Shown: positions 25,341 through 33,784 of the stretch, one piece after another
How the letters are laid out: each line of letters starts with the position of its first letter
Position numbering within the stretch: the stretch's first letter is position 1
NCBI GenBank assembly: GCA_964631745.1
Contig: CAZVWV010000015.1
Coordinates: 1-40,001, forward strand
From: CAZVWV01 sp964631745
GTDB taxonomy: Bacteria > Bdellovibrionota_C > UBA2361 > JBGSMV01
Direction: 5' to 3'
DNA length: 40,001 nucleotides
Position numbers and translations under genes: made by a program
Notes under the pieces: model-generated
What the model was told of the DNA's origin: nothing
Seen by the model: only the letters and a program-made list of their open reading frames with translations
The model's database searches: none

Positions 25341-26195
25341 ATGATACAGTCTAACAATATGTCGGAAAATTTACCAGAAATGCTCTCGTTTACTAAAGCT
25401 CTAGCGCTTGAAGCGGGAGCGCTAATCAAACAGATGCGGGATAGCGGCGAGCTCACGCGCACTACCAAGAGCGGTACGGATGTGTTGACTTCGGCGGATA
25501 TCGCCTCCGAAAAATTAATCATATCTAAAATCAAGGAGCGCTTCCCAACTCATTCGATTCTTTCGGAAGAGAGCGCGTCGAGTTTATCCTCGAACGCTGA
25601 CTTTTTGAAGCCGCTCTGGATCATCGATCCGATCGATGGCACAAGAAATTATGCTCACAATCACCCGCATTGCGCGGTTTCGATCGCATGGAGCCAAGGC
25701 GGCGAAACCAAGGTTGGCGTGGTGCATACGCCTTTTGCTAATGAAACTTTCTATGCCACCAAATCAGGCGGCGCTTTTTTGAATGACAAGCCGATTGCCT
25801 CACGAAGCATTACCGAACTTAAGGACACCTTAGCCTGTACTGGCTTCGCGCACCGCGATCGTAAGCTGAAGCGCTACATGGAAATTGCCCAGTTGGTATT
25901 GACGAATTGCGCCGAGATTCGCCGCTTGGGGGCGGCCTCGCTGGACATCTGCTGGGTAGCCTGCGGCAGGCTAGACGCTTTCTATGAAACCCTTAATCCC
26001 TGGGACTACGCGGCGGCCAATCTTGTGGCGCGCGAAGCTGGAGCAATCACGGGGCATATTGGCGAGATTCCAGCAGATCTTGCGATCCCAATTGAATTTT
26101 ACAGCGAAGAGATTTTAGTAGCCTGCAAAGGCGTTTTCGATAAGTTCCGCGAGATGTTAAGAAGTGCTCCAAAAGACGCAGGCCGTCACTTTTAA
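25341..26195 (+). CDS. Inositol monophosphatase family protein
   Basis: A 284-residue Mg-dependent phosphatase of the SuhB/CysQ superfamily. Metal ligands are visible: Glu76 in ILSEES, Asp96 and Asp99 in WIIDPIDGTRNY, and Asp222 in NPWDYAAANLVAREAGA. Substrate could be inositol phosphate, a nucleotide 3'-phosphate or another small phosphate ester; the sequence does not decide. ATG at 25341 or 25359, neither with a strong ribosome-binding site. Its stop overlaps that of the DksA-like gene on the other strand. Confidence 0.88.
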   Translation: MIQSNNMSENLPEMLSFTKALALEAGALIKQMRDSGELTRTTKSGTDVLTSADIASEKLIISKIKERFPTHSILSEESASSLSSNADFLKPLWIIDPIDGTRNYAHNHPHCAVSIAWSQGGETKVGVVHTPFANETFYATKSGGAFLNDKPIASRSITELKDTLACTGFAHRDRKLKRYMEIAQLVLTNCAEIRRLGAASLDICWVACGRLDAFYETLNPWDYAAANLVAREAGAITGHIGEIPADLAIPIEFYSEEILVACKGVFDKFREMLRSAPKDAGRHF

Positions 26196-26632
26196 GCGTC
26201 TTCACTCTCCTCAGAGGAGCTCTCTTCTTCCATGCCGTCTTCAGCCTCAGAGCGGCTTGAGAATTTGCGTTCCTGATTTTCCTGCTCGGTTTTGCAATCT
26301 ATACAAAGCTGCGCCACAGGACGCGCCATTAATCGAGCTACTCCGATATCTTCGCCACAGCTCTCGCATTCGCCGTATGTGCCATCGGCAATCTTATTCA
26401 GAGCTAGATCAATCTTCTTTAAAAGATACGCTTCGCGCTTACCGATCTTTGAGAGCGCCGTTTGATTAATCTCGGCCGCGGCAATGTCCGCCGGATCGCC
26501 CGACATAGTGCTCTCCATAGAGAGCCCTTCTTCTTGAGATTCACTCAAATCCTCAAGATGTCGCAAAATCTTGCGCTTCTCTTCCTCTAAAATACCTTTA
26601 AATTTATCGATATCTTTCTTCTTTAATGCCAT
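26192..26632 (-). CDS. DksA/TraR-type zinc-finger regulator
   Basis: A 146-residue DksA/TraR C4-type protein that binds RNA polymerase in the secondary channel and modulates stringent control. The zinc finger is Cys89, Cys92, Cys110, Cys113 (CESCGEDIG, LCIDCKTEQE). The coiled-coil tip carries DPAD (Asp46, Asp49), equivalent to E. coli DksA Asp71 and Asp74, so the acidic pair needed for activity is present. The C-terminal tail is Glu/Ser-rich and unlike E. coli DksA. The role in ppGpp response is inferred from the family. Confidence 0.9.
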   Translation of the reverse strand: MALKKKDIDKFKGILEEEKRKILRHLEDLSESQEEGLSMESTMSGDPADIAAAEINQTALSKIGKREAYLLKKIDLALNKIADGTYGECESCGEDIGVARLMARPVAQLCIDCKTEQENQERKFSSRSEAEDGMEEESSSEESEDA

Positions 26633-26776
26633 ATAGCCCTTGTTTGTACGAAAAAACTGACGCGGGAGTTTACCACGAGATTAAACGAATGGAAGTACTT
26701 TTATGTCAATAAGTTATCTGGGGCTCGAAATTCTGGGCTGGCTGGCTCTAGTAATGCTCCTTTAGGCTATATATTC

Positions 26777-26840
26777 CGTATTTTCTCAAAAACCCCGTGT
26801 GAAGCAGGGATATTTTGAAGCGCCGTCGAATCGGCGGCGC
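26777..26840 (+). repeat. Dispersed repeat, copy C
   Basis: It aligns with the reverse complement of bases 1-60: CGTATTT(G/T)CTCAAAAACCCC, GAAG(G/C)AGGGATATT, then AGCGCCG. The end forms a small hairpin (GCGCCG...CGGCGC). It is intergenic between the DksA-like and transglycosylase genes; nothing else is evident in 26633-26915. Confidence 0.6.
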
Positions 26841-26915
26841 ATTTGCCATTTACCCTGGCTTTTTGTGCAGAGGCTATAACAGTACCCTTTTTATATAACC
26901 CTAATATAGGCCTAC

Positions 26916-28025
26916 CTAGGCCAACGTCTCAGTCTCAACCGCATCGCCAAACAGGCGATTATATCTTTCCATGCGCTTGCGCACTTCTTCACCGGCTTCG
27001 CGCTTGGTAACTACTCCATCCTTCCCGTCACCGAGTCGACCGTCCAGATTCCGGTTGTGCGCGTATGCGCGCGAGCCACTGCTAAATAAGGCTGCATCGT
27101 CGGGGCGTGAGACTCCAACCGGATACAGCACGGCCGCATAGACATCGTAAACATCATGAAGCTTACCCTTATACGGCAAGAAATACTCTCGCATAAGTTC
27201 AATCTGTTGCATGCGATTCATATGAGCGACTTCATCCGCGGTATATCCCATGCCTTTTAGGGTGCTTGGAAGCCATTGCAGAAGTCCCACAGCCCCCGTG
27301 GATCGGTTACGAATAGTCGTCGAAAAAGTATCTATGGTTTCAAATCCCAACACGGCCAAAAGCGAATTTGGCGGCGCTCCAAGCTCTTGGGTAATTTCGC
27401 GCAAGCGCCTTTGGGCTGCCTGATCCTCTTGAAGAGGTAGCTTATCTTCCTTCCTGGGGCGTTCGACAAAGGGCGTAACCTCTCTTTTACGGTCATAACC
27501 GGCATCGCTTATTTTCCATCTGTTTTTTTCATCTACCTGGCTGATATCCCAGTATCCTCCAGTTAACTCTTTAAAAGCTTCAAAAGAGACGGCTTGAGCC
27601 CTGCGAAAGTAAAGATCGAGCGCGCGCATTGTGCGCGGCCCCACTATTCCGTCTTCAAGCAGATGGTGCTTGTCGTCACCCTCTTTTAGCTGGCCGGTAT
27701 TAAGATCGATTGCGTGCGCTAATTGAAAGGCCTGGACGGCCTGGTAAGTGCGCTTGTCAAAGAGGCCATCCTCCGGCACAGAGGTGATACCTTTGGGGTG
27801 TTCCTTTCTAATCCAATCGTTGATGTCGTTTTGAAGCGCCGAAACTTCGGTGCTGGCCGCGCCGATTCTTAAGAAATCCCGCCCCTCCCGCACTGCGTTT
27901 AGAAGCCCGATGCTGGCCAAATGGTTGTTTCGCGCGCTGGCTGGGTCCGGGGCCGTAGCACCGTCTTCGAGCCCAACGACTCCCCCCTTCTCATTTCGTT
28001 TCCCTAACTCTCTTTCCAATCCCAC
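26916..28025 (-). CDS. Peptidoglycan-binding, lytic transglycosylase-like protein
   Basis: A 369-residue protein without signal peptide. A peptidoglycan-binding type 1 domain spans about 52-138 (ASTEVSALQNDIN, DGLFDKRTYQAVQAFQLAH, DGIVGPRTMRALD). A lysozyme-like transglycosylase domain spans about 215-330, with catalytic-type Glu in VLGFETIDTF and TGAVGLLQWLPST. The last part (SRAYAHNRNLDGRLGDGKDGVVTK is at roughly 315-340) resembles phage-type lysins. GTG start; a TTG two codons on is possible. It might be a prophage remnant or a cell-wall enzyme exported by another route; no other phage genes are nearby. Confidence 0.78.
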   Translation of the reverse strand: MGLERELGKRNEKGGVVGLEDGATAPDPASARNNHLASIGLLNAVREGRDFLRIGAASTEVSALQNDINDWIRKEHPKGITSVPEDGLFDKRTYQAVQAFQLAHAIDLNTGQLKEGDDKHHLLEDGIVGPRTMRALDLYFRRAQAVSFEAFKELTGGYWDISQVDEKNRWKISDAGYDRKREVTPFVERPRKEDKLPLQEDQAAQRRLREITQELGAPPNSLLAVLGFETIDTFSTTIRNRSTGAVGLLQWLPSTLKGMGYTADEVAHMNRMQQIELMREYFLPYKGKLHDVYDVYAAVLYPVGVSRPDDAALFSSGSRAYAHNRNLDGRLGDGKDGVVTKREAGEEVRKRMERYNRLFGDAVETETLA

Positions 28026-28190
28026 TATGTGACTCCCAGTTTGAAGATTCTCCTGATCAATAAGAGTTATGGCGAACCGAAAAAATTATGTGACTTATGC
28101 GCGCCTGAATTTCAGTGTTATTAATCTGTGAGTTCTGCCAGACTGTGGGTAGTTCCACGCCTTATTAATACAGAGCAAAAACACTAAATT

Positions 28191-28319
28191 ATGAGCTACC
28201 TCGCCGCCCTGGCAAACAAACGCATGTTAATAGTCTTCCTGATGGGTTTTGCGTCCGGCCTTCCCATTGCTCTAATCGGCGGCACGGCCCAGGCCTGGCT
28301 GAAGTGTATGGATTTGTGA
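28191..28319 (+). pseudogene. Orphan 5' fragment of the AmpG-like gene
   Basis: Bases 28191-28304 match 31739-31852, the first 114 bases of the permease gene, at 112 of 114 positions, starting exactly at the ATG. The frame then runs only five more codons to TGA at 28317-28319, giving a 42-residue peptide. Sequence upstream of the two ATGs is unrelated. It is probably what is left of the original 5' end after insertion or duplication of the segment 28305-31738. Confidence 0.9.
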
Positions 28320-28419
28320 TTCCCCAGTAGCCTTGATAGTTGGATCCATCGATACTCCCACTCCCATATAAAGTTATCCGCTAAGAAGTGCTTCAGTTGC
28401 ATCCCAGCGGGAGAAACAT

Positions 28420-30288
28420 TTATTGCGCTTCTAAAACCATCGGCAATTGCGCGCAGTCTTTTAATATCTCCAACACTACTCTCAAATCCCTTAACTTTGG
28501 CTGATCACTAGCGACAGTCTCGCTAATATTTCGAATCATTCCATCAAATGTTGCAAAATTAGGTCGCTTGGTCCTGTCTAAATTTCCTTCCCAGGAACAT
28601 CGAACAAAAGTATTTAGTAACCAGGCGGCTTGCGCCCAACCACAAAATATCCGTGCGGCAACAACAGTTCGATTATCCGTCTCGCCATTAGGTAACGCTC
28701 GTATCAAATCCAGGCCGTATTCATCTGCGTTGATTAGACCTGCGCTAATAAGATCCGACACTATCGATTCTCCCGTAACATTGGCGAATGAATCTCTATC
28801 TGAGAAGCCCAGCATCTTCACAATTGTTCTCACACCGATATTGTTTAGATCGGATAGGTCGCATCCCGCTCCAGCTAAACATTCCCTAAGACCAGTGGCC
28901 CCAGCTATTACACTTGCTCGTTCAATGATAATGCTGTAGTTGGAATTGACATCCGATACTGGACCTGGCTCGGTTCCAGCCCGCGCGCGCTTGCGCGCTA
29001 GCTTGGCCGCAGACTTACCTACTCCGGTATCCATAACTAGCTCCCCCACCTCCAGGCTTGCGATTCTATCCTTCAATGCCGCGACCAGCGTTGTAATTCC
29101 CTGCTCTAATCCGAAAGACACTCGTTGCGAGTCAATATCAAGTCCTTCACCGATTGTATGAAGTGATAAAATTGCTGTTGGAATTGTATTTCGTACCGCG
29201 TGTCCAGCCAGTTCTAACTTGTCATTTGCTCCCAGCTCTGCATTTAGCATCTGCTTAGCGACCTCATTCCCATTTCGCGCAGGGTCACAGATTTTCACTG
29301 AGAGCTCTTGTAGCCAATTAATTAACGTTTTGCACTCAGGATTAGGAGGTCTATTCGAGCTATCTTGCAAGGTTAGGACTTCGGGAATCGTAAGTGACCT
29401 TCTATTAAACGAAATGGTAGGTCCACTCATGCCTGCGATAGCTTCTTCCAATGATCTTAAGGCTTGATAGTCCAACGATTTGAGTAGTGTCTCCACCCCA
29501 ACCTCAACTAAAAACTGGCCTCCTGAGCGACTTGTATAACAATATTGTCTTCCATCGCTCTGATCCCACTTGGCAGCTTCGGCAAGCACTAACACTCTGC
29601 GTGCGAGTCTCTTAGACAATTCCGTTCCCGATACGCGAGATATTTCCTCAAAATCAAACGGGCCATTCTGCAAAATTGTGCCGTGCTCAATTGCATATCT
29701 GAACCCCTTGAAACTCACACTGAGAGCCCATAGGCGATTGCGCCCTTCATCCCTAGCGTCCAACTGAGCGGCAACATTTACTTGCTGAGTTTCTTTCTGA
29801 CCTTTAAATACAGTGCTTAAGTCGAATGCCACCTCATCCAACCGTGGCTGACCTTTTTGAGCCTCCGCCCTGCTACTTCTTTCAGGCATTCGACGCTGAA
29901 GGGCATCTAAATGTTCGGCTATTTCGTTCAGGTGTTGCGTTAGGACGGCAACGCTCGCAATAGTTCTCCGCGAATCTAGCTTCAATGCGCCACGTGCCAC
30001 TTCTACAAAAATATCTTGTAAACTCGCGTTAAAGCCGTCACGTATTGCTTCCATATCAGAAATGGCTCGGTCAGGCTGAATTGCCGGCCCAGACCTAAGT
30101 TGGCCCAGCTCATCCTTAACTCTCTTGGCTTCATACTTAAGCTCGTCAAGGTTATCGTTCAAGGACTTGCCGGCGCCGCCCCTGGCCCTCATCTCCTGAG
30201 CGATCTCATTAAGCGTCGTATTAGCCGCACCCTCATTCTGCGACAACTTTTCGCGTCTCGGACCTACTATACCCGAAAATCCAATCAT
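28420..30288 (-). CDS. Unknown 622-residue protein
   Basis: I do not recognise a family. The N-terminal 110 residues are highly charged and helical (coiled-coil-like, NDNLDELKYEAKRVKDELGQL at about 44-64). A mixed alpha/beta region follows, with few cysteines. No signal peptide or transmembrane segment is visible. The ATG at 30286-30288 is chosen because GGAG lies 6 bases before it; the frame extends ten codons further to a TTG with no such signal. The motif TGVGKSA near residue 432 lacks the leading Gly of a Walker A and is not counted. It sits in the putative inserted segment, divergent from the ATPase gene, which suggests the two may form a unit. Confidence 0.7.
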   Translation of the reverse strand: MIGFSGIVGPRREKLSQNEGAANTTLNEIAQEMRARGGAGKSLNDNLDELKYEAKRVKDELGQLRSGPAIQPDRAISDMEAIRDGFNASLQDIFVEVARGALKLDSRRTIASVAVLTQHLNEIAEHLDALQRRMPERSSRAEAQKGQPRLDEVAFDLSTVFKGQKETQQVNVAAQLDARDEGRNRLWALSVSFKGFRYAIEHGTILQNGPFDFEEISRVSGTELSKRLARRVLVLAEAAKWDQSDGRQYCYTSRSGGQFLVEVGVETLLKSLDYQALRSLEEAIAGMSGPTISFNRRSLTIPEVLTLQDSSNRPPNPECKTLINWLQELSVKICDPARNGNEVAKQMLNAELGANDKLELAGHAVRNTIPTAILSLHTIGEGLDIDSQRVSFGLEQGITTLVAALKDRIASLEVGELVMDTGVGKSAAKLARKRARAGTEPGPVSDVNSNYSIIIERASVIAGATGLRECLAGAGCDLSDLNNIGVRTIVKMLGFSDRDSFANVTGESIVSDLISAGLINADEYGLDLIRALPNGETDNRTVVAARIFCGWAQAAWLLNTFVRCSWEGNLDRTKRPNFATFDGMIRNISETVASDQPKLRDLRVVLEILKDCAQLPMVLEAQ

Positions 30289-30449
30289 AATTTCTCCATT
30301 GAAAATTATTTCTACCAAAAAGACCTGTTCACAAGGCTCGACAGGGGGTAATTAAGCAAACTTACCATGGTTATGCCAAGTAGCACCGACTCGGTAACCT
30401 AAAATTATGGCTCAACGCGGGCGAGCGCGAGCTGCATTCCAGAATGCTC

Positions 30450-30520
30450 TTGACAGCTCCGCTAGCTGTGCTATTTAGTATACTTAATAATCGTACGCCA
30501 TTTATTAAGTATGCTTAATA
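30450..30520 (+). promoter_or_regulatory. Promoter and paired palindromic boxes over the ATPase start codon
   Basis: TTGACA (30450-30455) is followed by a TATTTA/TATACT region. Two near-identical 14-base palindromic boxes, TTTAGTATACTTAA (30474-30487) and TTAAGTATGCTTAA (30505-30518), form a larger inverted repeat around CGTACG. The ATG (30511-30513) lies inside the second. No ribosome-binding site precedes it. An operator that blocks transcription and translation start is a reasonable inference. Confidence 0.55.
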
Positions 30521-31683
30521 GACTTCTTAACCCATTGAAAGATAACAGTTTTTTTCTCTTTGGCGCACGTGGAACCGGCAAATCCTTTCTTTTGCACCAC
30601 CTTTTGCCGCACGATCAAACACTTATTATCGATCTTCTCGAACCGTTAACCATGGAGCAGTATTCTTTGGAGCCTGAACGCCTTAAGGGGGTAATTGCAG
30701 GATTCCAATCAAATCTCAAATGGGTGCTGATTGATGAGGTTCAGAAGCTACCTAAGTTACTGGACATGGTGCATGCCATTTTGGAAGAAAAAAGCCGAGC
30801 TGGGGAGAAGTTAAACTTTGCGCTTACTGGCTCAAGTGCGCGTAAACTCAAACGCAACAATGCCAACATGCTCGGGGGTCGTGCTTTTGAGTTCAACTTA
30901 TTTCCCCTTACACATCTTGAGCTTGGCGAGAGCTTCTCACTAAATTCCGTATTACACTGGGGCGCACTTCCCAAGGTGACACAGTTTGATACCGATGAAC
31001 AAAGACGACTCTATCTTCAGGGATACCACTCGACTTACCTTAAAGAGGAGATCGCCGAAGAACAAGTGGTGCGCCACCTTGAACCATTTAGAAAATTCCT
31101 GTTCGTTGCTGCCCAATCCAACGGTACGATTATTAATTTCTCAAATATTGGGCGAGACGTTGGGGTCTCGACGGTGACCGTGCAATCTTACTTCCAGGTC
31201 TTAGAAGATACTCTGTTGGGATTTTTTTTGGAGAGCTTTCATGAGTCGGTACGAAAGAGACAACGACAGAATCCCAAATTTTATCTCTTCGATATCGGAG
31301 TTCAACGTGCCCTTGCTCGTGTCAGCTCTATTCCGCTCGCGGCGGGGACCTATGCTTACGGACGGACATTCGAGCATTTTATCATAGCCGAGATCTTCAG
31401 ACTTCAGCGCTATCTAAATAAGGACTGGCAACTGAGCTATCTTCGTACCAAAGATGACGCCGAGATCGATCTAATCATCGAACGACCAGGCCTTCCGAGA
31501 GCACTTATAGAAATTAAGTCCACTACTAAGATAAGGTCGGAGGATCTAACTACTTTGGTAAAGTTTCTTCCGGATTTCCCTAAATGCGAGGCCCTCTGCC
31601 TTTCAAACGACCCCACACCACAAATTATAAACGGAGTGCACGTATTACCCTGGCAGTTAGGTATGCGAGAGCTCGGTTTGTAA
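30511..31683 (+). CDS. AAA+ ATPase with DUF4143 (PD-(D/E)XK-like) C-terminus
   Basis: A 390-residue AAA_14/DUF4143 protein. Walker A is GARGTGKS (18-25), Walker B WVLIDEVQKLP (Asp75, Glu76), sensor ALTGSSARKL (104-113). A winged-helix-like region (about 205-240, IGRDVGVSTVTVQSYFQVLEDT) precedes a nuclease-like domain with Glu288 (TFEHFIIAEI), Asp320 (AEIDLII) and Glu334-x-Lys336 (IEIKSTT). Family function is unknown; the fold suggests ATP-driven action on DNA. Length is typical. It lies next to the unknown gene at 28420 within the putative insert and ends 55 bases before the permease ATG. Confidence 0.88.
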   Translation: MLNRLLNPLKDNSFFLFGARGTGKSFLLHHLLPHDQTLIIDLLEPLTMEQYSLEPERLKGVIAGFQSNLKWVLIDEVQKLPKLLDMVHAILEEKSRAGEKLNFALTGSSARKLKRNNANMLGGRAFEFNLFPLTHLELGESFSLNSVLHWGALPKVTQFDTDEQRRLYLQGYHSTYLKEEIAEEQVVRHLEPFRKFLFVAAQSNGTIINFSNIGRDVGVSTVTVQSYFQVLEDTLLGFFLESFHESVRKRQRQNPKFYLFDIGVQRALARVSSIPLAAGTYAYGRTFEHFIIAEIFRLQRYLNKDWQLSYLRTKDDAEIDLIIERPGLPRALIEIKSTTKIRSEDLTTLVKFLPDFPKCEALCLSNDPTPQIINGVHVLPWQLGMRELGL

Positions 31684-31738
31684 CAACTGGTAAGCGTTCA
31701 CCCTCACTGAATGGAAAGCTGCTTTAAATCGCCCTAAT

Positions 31739-32956
31739 ATGAGCTATCTCGCCGCCCTGGCAAACAAACGCATGTTAATAGTCTTCCTGATGGGTTTTGC
31801 GTCCGGCCTTCCCATTGCTCTAATCGGCGGCACGGCCCAGGCCTGGCTTAAGGAGTCTGGGGTAGATTTAGCGTTGGTTACCTTCTTTGTCCTAACCGGG
31901 CTGCCCTACACCTGGAAATTCATCTGGGCTCCCGTCTTGGATCGCATCGCGCCGCCTCTTCTGGAGCAACGCCGCGGCTGGATTCTGATCTCTCAGCTAG
32001 CTCTGGCTCTCACTATTTTCTGCATGGGGCTTTCGCACCCTGAGAGTAATTTAAAGTTCATGGGAATTTGCGCGCTGGTGTTGGCGTTTCTTGGGGCTAC
32101 GCAAGATATCGTGATCGATGCATACCGGGCAGAGATCCTCGAGGCTGAGGAACGTGCCATGGGAGCATCGCTTGCGATTTTGGCATATCGCTTAGCCATG
32201 ATCGTTTCGGGCGGGCTGGCATTGGTAATGGCGCAGCATCTTAGCTGGAGTAGCGTTTATTCCTGCATGGCGTTACTGATGCTGGCCTGCGCCGTCGTCA
32301 CACTTAGAGCAGATGAGCCCAAACGTGTGGCGCCAAAGGAGCGTTTGCTTTGGGAGACGGCTATTCAGTCCTTTCGTGAATTTCTGTCGCGACCCGGCTC
32401 AGTTGAGATCTTGCTGTTTGTGCTGCTATACAAAATTGGTGACGTCATGGCCGCCGCGCCCACCACGGCTTTTATGCTCGATATCGGTTTTTCGAAGCAA
32501 GATATCGGGCTGGCTGTTAAGACCGGCGGTTTAGTCAGCACCATCGTGGGTGGACTTCTGGCTGGAGTACTAATGCCAAGACTTGGCACGCTAAAATCTC
32601 TCTGGGTCTTTGGAATTTTACAGAGCGCTACCATTTTTCTATTTGGACTCTTAGCTCTGCGCGGAAATGATTTCTTGTTAATGTTCACAAGCGTATCAAT
32701 TGAGAATCTCTGCAACGGCATGGGAACGGCGGCTTTCACGGCCTTCTTGATGGGACTTTGCAATAGGCAGTATACCGCCACGCAGTACGCGCTGCTTACC
32801 AGCGTTATGTCAGTAACACGGTATTTGGCCGGTTCCATCACCGGTAGCATCGCCAAAGAGGTCGGTTGGTTCTGGTTCTTTACGATCTGCATAGCCGCCG
32901 CTCTGCCGGGGCTACTGTTGCTTACTAGATATAGACGCTGGCAGGTGACAGGCTAA
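31739..32956 (+). CDS. AmpG-like MFS permease
   Basis: A 405-residue major-facilitator protein with about 12 transmembrane helices. It has the AmpG signature GFASGLPIALIGGTAQAWL (19-37) and TGLPYTWKFIWAPVLDR (53-69), then ATQDIVIDAYRAE (120-132). AmpG imports GlcNAc-anhydro-muropeptides from the periplasm for wall recycling; the substrate here is inferred. The first 114 bases are duplicated at 28191-28304. No good ribosome-binding site precedes the ATG, which fits a displaced promoter region. A TGGCATAATGCCA palindrome lies about 18 bases after the stop. Confidence 0.87.
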   Translation: MSYLAALANKRMLIVFLMGFASGLPIALIGGTAQAWLKESGVDLALVTFFVLTGLPYTWKFIWAPVLDRIAPPLLEQRRGWILISQLALALTIFCMGLSHPESNLKFMGICALVLAFLGATQDIVIDAYRAEILEAEERAMGASLAILAYRLAMIVSGGLALVMAQHLSWSSVYSCMALLMLACAVVTLRADEPKRVAPKERLLWETAIQSFREFLSRPGSVEILLFVLLYKIGDVMAAAPTTAFMLDIGFSKQDIGLAVKTGGLVSTIVGGLLAGVLMPRLGTLKSLWVFGILQSATIFLFGLLALRGNDFLLMFTSVSIENLCNGMGTAAFTAFLMGLCNRQYTATQYALLTSVMSVTRYLAGSITGSIAKEVGWFWFFTICIAAALPGLLLLTRYRRWQVTG

Positions 32957-33271
32957 ATTGCTCTTTTTTGGCATAATGCCACACGAACTGGCACGATAAA
33001 TGCTTTGTAATTGGCTTGTAGGGCTCAGTAAAGGACCTTCGGAAATGTCGCCCAGATCATTATCCTTTTTGTAGGGCAAGGTTAAGATTTGCCAAATGTT
33101 GACGAGCGTCGTGAAGTGAGAAAATCCCCAACCAAATCGGGGCCTAAAAAAGATGGGGAATAATCAAGGCCAGATGACCCCCGGGATGAAGGACCTCCTT
33201 GCGGTAAACTGGCTTTGATCACCTCTCGATCAAAGCCCAGACTGTCCCAGCCGGAGCTGGTCGGCCAACCT
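32957..33271. other. Intergenic with two hairpins
   Basis: No gene is supported. TGGCATAATGCCA follows the permease stop. A perfect 10-bp stem with 7-base loop, GGCTTTGATC at 33211-33220 and GATCAAAGCC at 33228-33237, lies just beyond the stop of the minus-strand gene at 33272 and could end its transcript, though it has no T tract. Confidence 0.45.
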
Positions 33272-33598
33272 TCATTTTGCGAGCGCCGCGAGTCGCGCCA
33301 GATTCCGGTCGCTTCTCGTACGAACCCAGAGAACGACCACTCGCAACACGACGACGGATCCGACACACGCGAACCACCACCAGGGGAGATAGAACCCATG
33401 GCTTGTGGTCGGCGTGGTTGTAGAACAGCACATGCTTCCATGCTGCGGCTTGGTCAACTGCGTCACCAACTGCGTTGCCGCGCTGAACAGCAGTATGCCG
33501 TACCCCGTAAGAAACCCTGAGTCACGGAATAGGCGTGCTCCGAGTCCCGGAACAACCGCTGAAAGGGCCGCAGGGATCCAACAACACGGCGAGATCAT
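33272..33598 (-). CDS. Small membrane protein with PGLG motif
   Basis: A 108-residue protein with two hydrophobic segments (about 8-45 and 70-95). The N-terminal pattern LSAVVPGLGARLFRDSG resembles small inner-membrane proteins that start with SxxxPGLGQ, but I cannot name a family. The Ser/Thr-rich loop CCSTTTPTTSHG joins the helices, and the C-terminus is basic. ATG at 33596-33598 is supported by GGGAGG four bases upstream. Overlapping frames on both strands here have no such support. Confidence 0.5.
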   Translation of the reverse strand: MISPCCWIPAALSAVVPGLGARLFRDSGFLTGYGILLFSAATQLVTQLTKPQHGSMCCSTTTPTTSHGFYLPWWWFACVGSVVVLRVVVLWVRTRSDRNLARLAALAK

Positions 33599-33682
33599 TT
33601 TACCTCCCATAGTTCGGGGTTAGAACCAATATAACCTTTAGGGACTGGTCGAATATTCTAATATCAAGCGATGGTTCTCAAT

Positions 33683-33697
33683 GCGGCGATTTGTCGC
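33683..33697 (+). promoter_or_regulatory. RegA/RegR-type box upstream of regB
   Basis: GCGGCGATTTGTCGC, 88 bases before the regB ATG. It fits the RegR/PrrA box as I recall it (GNGRCRTTNNGNCGC) with one mismatch, and shares TGCGRCRATTTGTCGCG with the site at 35580. It probably mediates autoregulation; binding is inferred. Confidence 0.55.
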
Positions 33698-33784
33698 GGG
33701 GAGCGTATTGTGTGAGAGACTGCTCTATAGTTGAAAAGCCAGCTCGTTTGGTGCGAAACTTATGCGTTGAGTGGTTGCCTGCCT

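Larger units (their letters stand above)
28305..31738. mobile_element. Possible inserted segment flanked by 114-bp direct repeats
   Basis: About 3.4 kb between the orphan fragment and the intact permease gene, carrying one unknown gene (minus strand) and one AAA+ ATPase gene (plus strand). The right-hand repeat restores a full permease gene behind new upstream sequence. No integrase or transposase is visible. GTAAGCGTTCAC at 31691-31702, near the right edge, resembles the ends of the mini-elements elsewhere in the window. Insertion is inferred from the repeat alone. Confidence 0.45.

Noticed and set aside
26916..28025. Prophage
   Set aside because: The transglycosylase resembles phage lysins, but no capsid, tail, terminase or integrase genes are in the window.
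28980..29040. P-loop (TGVGKSA) in the unknown 622-residue protein
   Set aside because: The Walker A pattern GxxxxGKS is not met (Met at the first Gly position), and no Walker B follows.
31691..31702. Full IS66-type element bounded at GTAAGCGTTCAC
   Set aside because: No matching opposite end and no transposase were found nearby; only noted as a resemblance.
33082..33441. 119-codon minus-strand frame overlapping the small membrane protein
   Set aside because: It has atypical Ser/Gly/Arg-rich composition, crosses the hairpin region and lacks a start signal; the overlapping 33272-33598 frame has GGGAGG and a membrane-protein pattern.
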